NCBI GenBank assembly: GCA_904063045.1
Contig: CAJFCJ010000020.1
Span: 1,232,916-1,296,915 of the forward strand
DNA: 64,000 nucleotides
Direction of reading: 5' to 3'
Origin: Dimorphilus gyrociliatus
Lineage: Eukaryota > Annelida > Polychaeta > Dinophilidae
Under the pieces are notes generated by a model. The model ran no database searches. It was not told where the DNA came from and worked only from the letters and a program-made list of their open reading frames with translations. Both the position numbers and the translations under genes were made by a program. Positions 63,087-64,000 of the stretch are shown here, one piece after another (the first letter of the stretch is position 1; the number at the start of each line of letters is the position of its first letter).

Positions 63087-64000
63087 ATGCTTTACCATCA
63101 AATTTTCTTCCTTGTTTCAACTTTCGTTTATGGAATAGAAAGTAAAGTAGAACTGTTTAACAAAACTGGTGTTAGATTTCCTGGTAGAGTGTTTGGAAGA
63201 TGCGAAAAGACTAGAAATGATCAAAATATATCCGTTACCTATAACAACTGTCATCATCCAGATTGCTCTTGTCCCTCCACTTCTATACCTTATTTTTTGT
63301 TAAAAGAACAGACGCCACAATTTGTCATAATAATTCTAGAAGGACCGATTACCACTAAAGTTTCCTGTGACATTAATAGAATATTGGGACATAAAAGGAG
63401 AAACCCTAACGGGTGTCCTGTTGCTATTACTCTTGTACCTCATCACATTGGAACTGACTATTGTGTTTTAAGGAAGCTTACTAATCGTGGATACGATGTT
63501 CTGCTTCACCCGGAAACTAGAGAATCAGAAATAGCAGACGAAGAAGAAACCGATGTAGCCAAGTATTGGAAAGCTGCAGATTTCGATAAGTGGAGAATAA
63601 AACTTCAAGATGAGAAGGAACGACTGGAGAAATTAGCTCAAATCAAAATAAAAGGTAATTTCAATATAGACTAGGATTCATTCTATTAGTGTAGCTGTGT
63701 TATTTCGTCAATAGGTTATCGAATGTCTAGAGTAGTCACAGCGACAGAAGCTCAAATGAGAGCAGCTAAAGAAGTAGGATTTGAGTTTGATTCGACTAAT
63801 CGAGAAATTCAAATAGATAGACAACCACTGGGATCATACGTGTCAAAAGGGGATAAAGATAAAATACCCTTTTTCTATTGGCCTTACACCCTAGATAATC
63901 AAGATGCTTTACCATGTAAATATAATGAAGATAATGTTAAATTTTGTCCAAAGACAGCAAATTTTAAAGGGATGTGGGAATTGCCTAAATATATCTTGGG
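63087..64000 (+). CDS. chitin-deacetylase-like protein lacking catalytic residues, 3' end off window
   Basis: Exons 63087-63654 and 63715 to beyond 64000 join in phase 1 (g|gt); about 285 residues are visible. The start is ATG 63087, directly followed by a signal peptide (LYHQIFFLVSTFVYGIES). A cysteine-rich segment (CHHPDCSCPST) precedes the NodB-like domain. It aligns with the Vermiform/Serpentine family: IPYFLL..QTPQFVIIILEG, RRNPNGCPVAITLVPHH, FFYWPYTL, CKYNEDNVKFCP and GMWELP. The catalytic Asp pair (TFDD) is replaced by LEG, the HSxTH metal site by HPETRE, and the RxPY motif is not found, so it is probably a pseudoenzyme that binds rather than deacetylates chitin or another polysaccharide. 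The gene is truncated by the window edge. Confidence 0.82.

Overview
This is nuclear DNA from a small, gene-dense animal genome. Genes lie a few hundred bases apart on both strands, most introns are 50-120 bp, intergenic DNA is AT-rich with (TA)n tracts, and nearly every gene is a recognisable bilaterian orthologue (RYK, SCAP, IP3 receptor, JARID2, ODF2, a peripherin-2-like tetraspanin, a chitin-deacetylase-like protein). Organism: a compact-genome lophotrochozoan fits best. A miniaturised annelid such as Dimorphilus is my guess from gene density and intron size, not something the window proves.

Layout. 1-7.2 kb: RYK-like Wnt receptor (+) and a USP4/15/32-type deubiquitinase (+) carrying an extra RING-like cysteine cluster. 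7.2-10.1 kb: TCTP (-) and an orphan secreted protein with an LRRCT-like motif (-). 11.1-18.1 kb: NOL10 (+) tail-to-tail with SCAP (-). 18.8-23.4 kb: DHX34 (+). 23.9-27.2 kb: NDUFV2 (+) and a small, previously unassembled four-exon secreted protein (+). 27.5-34.5 kb: JARID2 (-), DJ-1/PARK7 (+), GDP-fucose transporter SLC35C1 (-). 34.8-49.6 kb: one complete inositol 1,4,5-trisphosphate receptor gene (+). 49.9-54 kb: ODF2/cenexin (-), a possible tiny gene (+), a peripherin-2-like tetraspanin (-). 54.9-57.6 kb: ELAV-like RNA-binding protein (+) tail-to-tail with POLR1C (-). 58.3-64 kb: intronless matrix metalloproteinase (-), orphan multipass membrane protein (-), and the 5' part of a catalytically degenerate chitin-deacetylase-like protein (+).

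Main discovery. The IP3-receptor gene contains three separate pairs of tandem, homologous, phase-matched exons: in the IP3-binding core, in the alpha-solenoid, and over the pore-lining S6 helix. In each pair, including both exons or neither breaks the frame, so exactly one must be used. This predicts 2x2x2 receptors from one gene, including a choice of pore helix. Further in-frame microexon candidates occur, two of them at the position of the vertebrate SII splice site.

The genes do not form an operon or pathway; most are independent housekeeping or signalling genes. Convergent neighbours are packed so tightly that 3' ends overlap (USP/TCTP, ELAV/POLR1C, ITPR/ODF2). Exon models were built by hand from splice consensus, reading frame and remembered family sequences, and total lengths were checked for divisibility by three.
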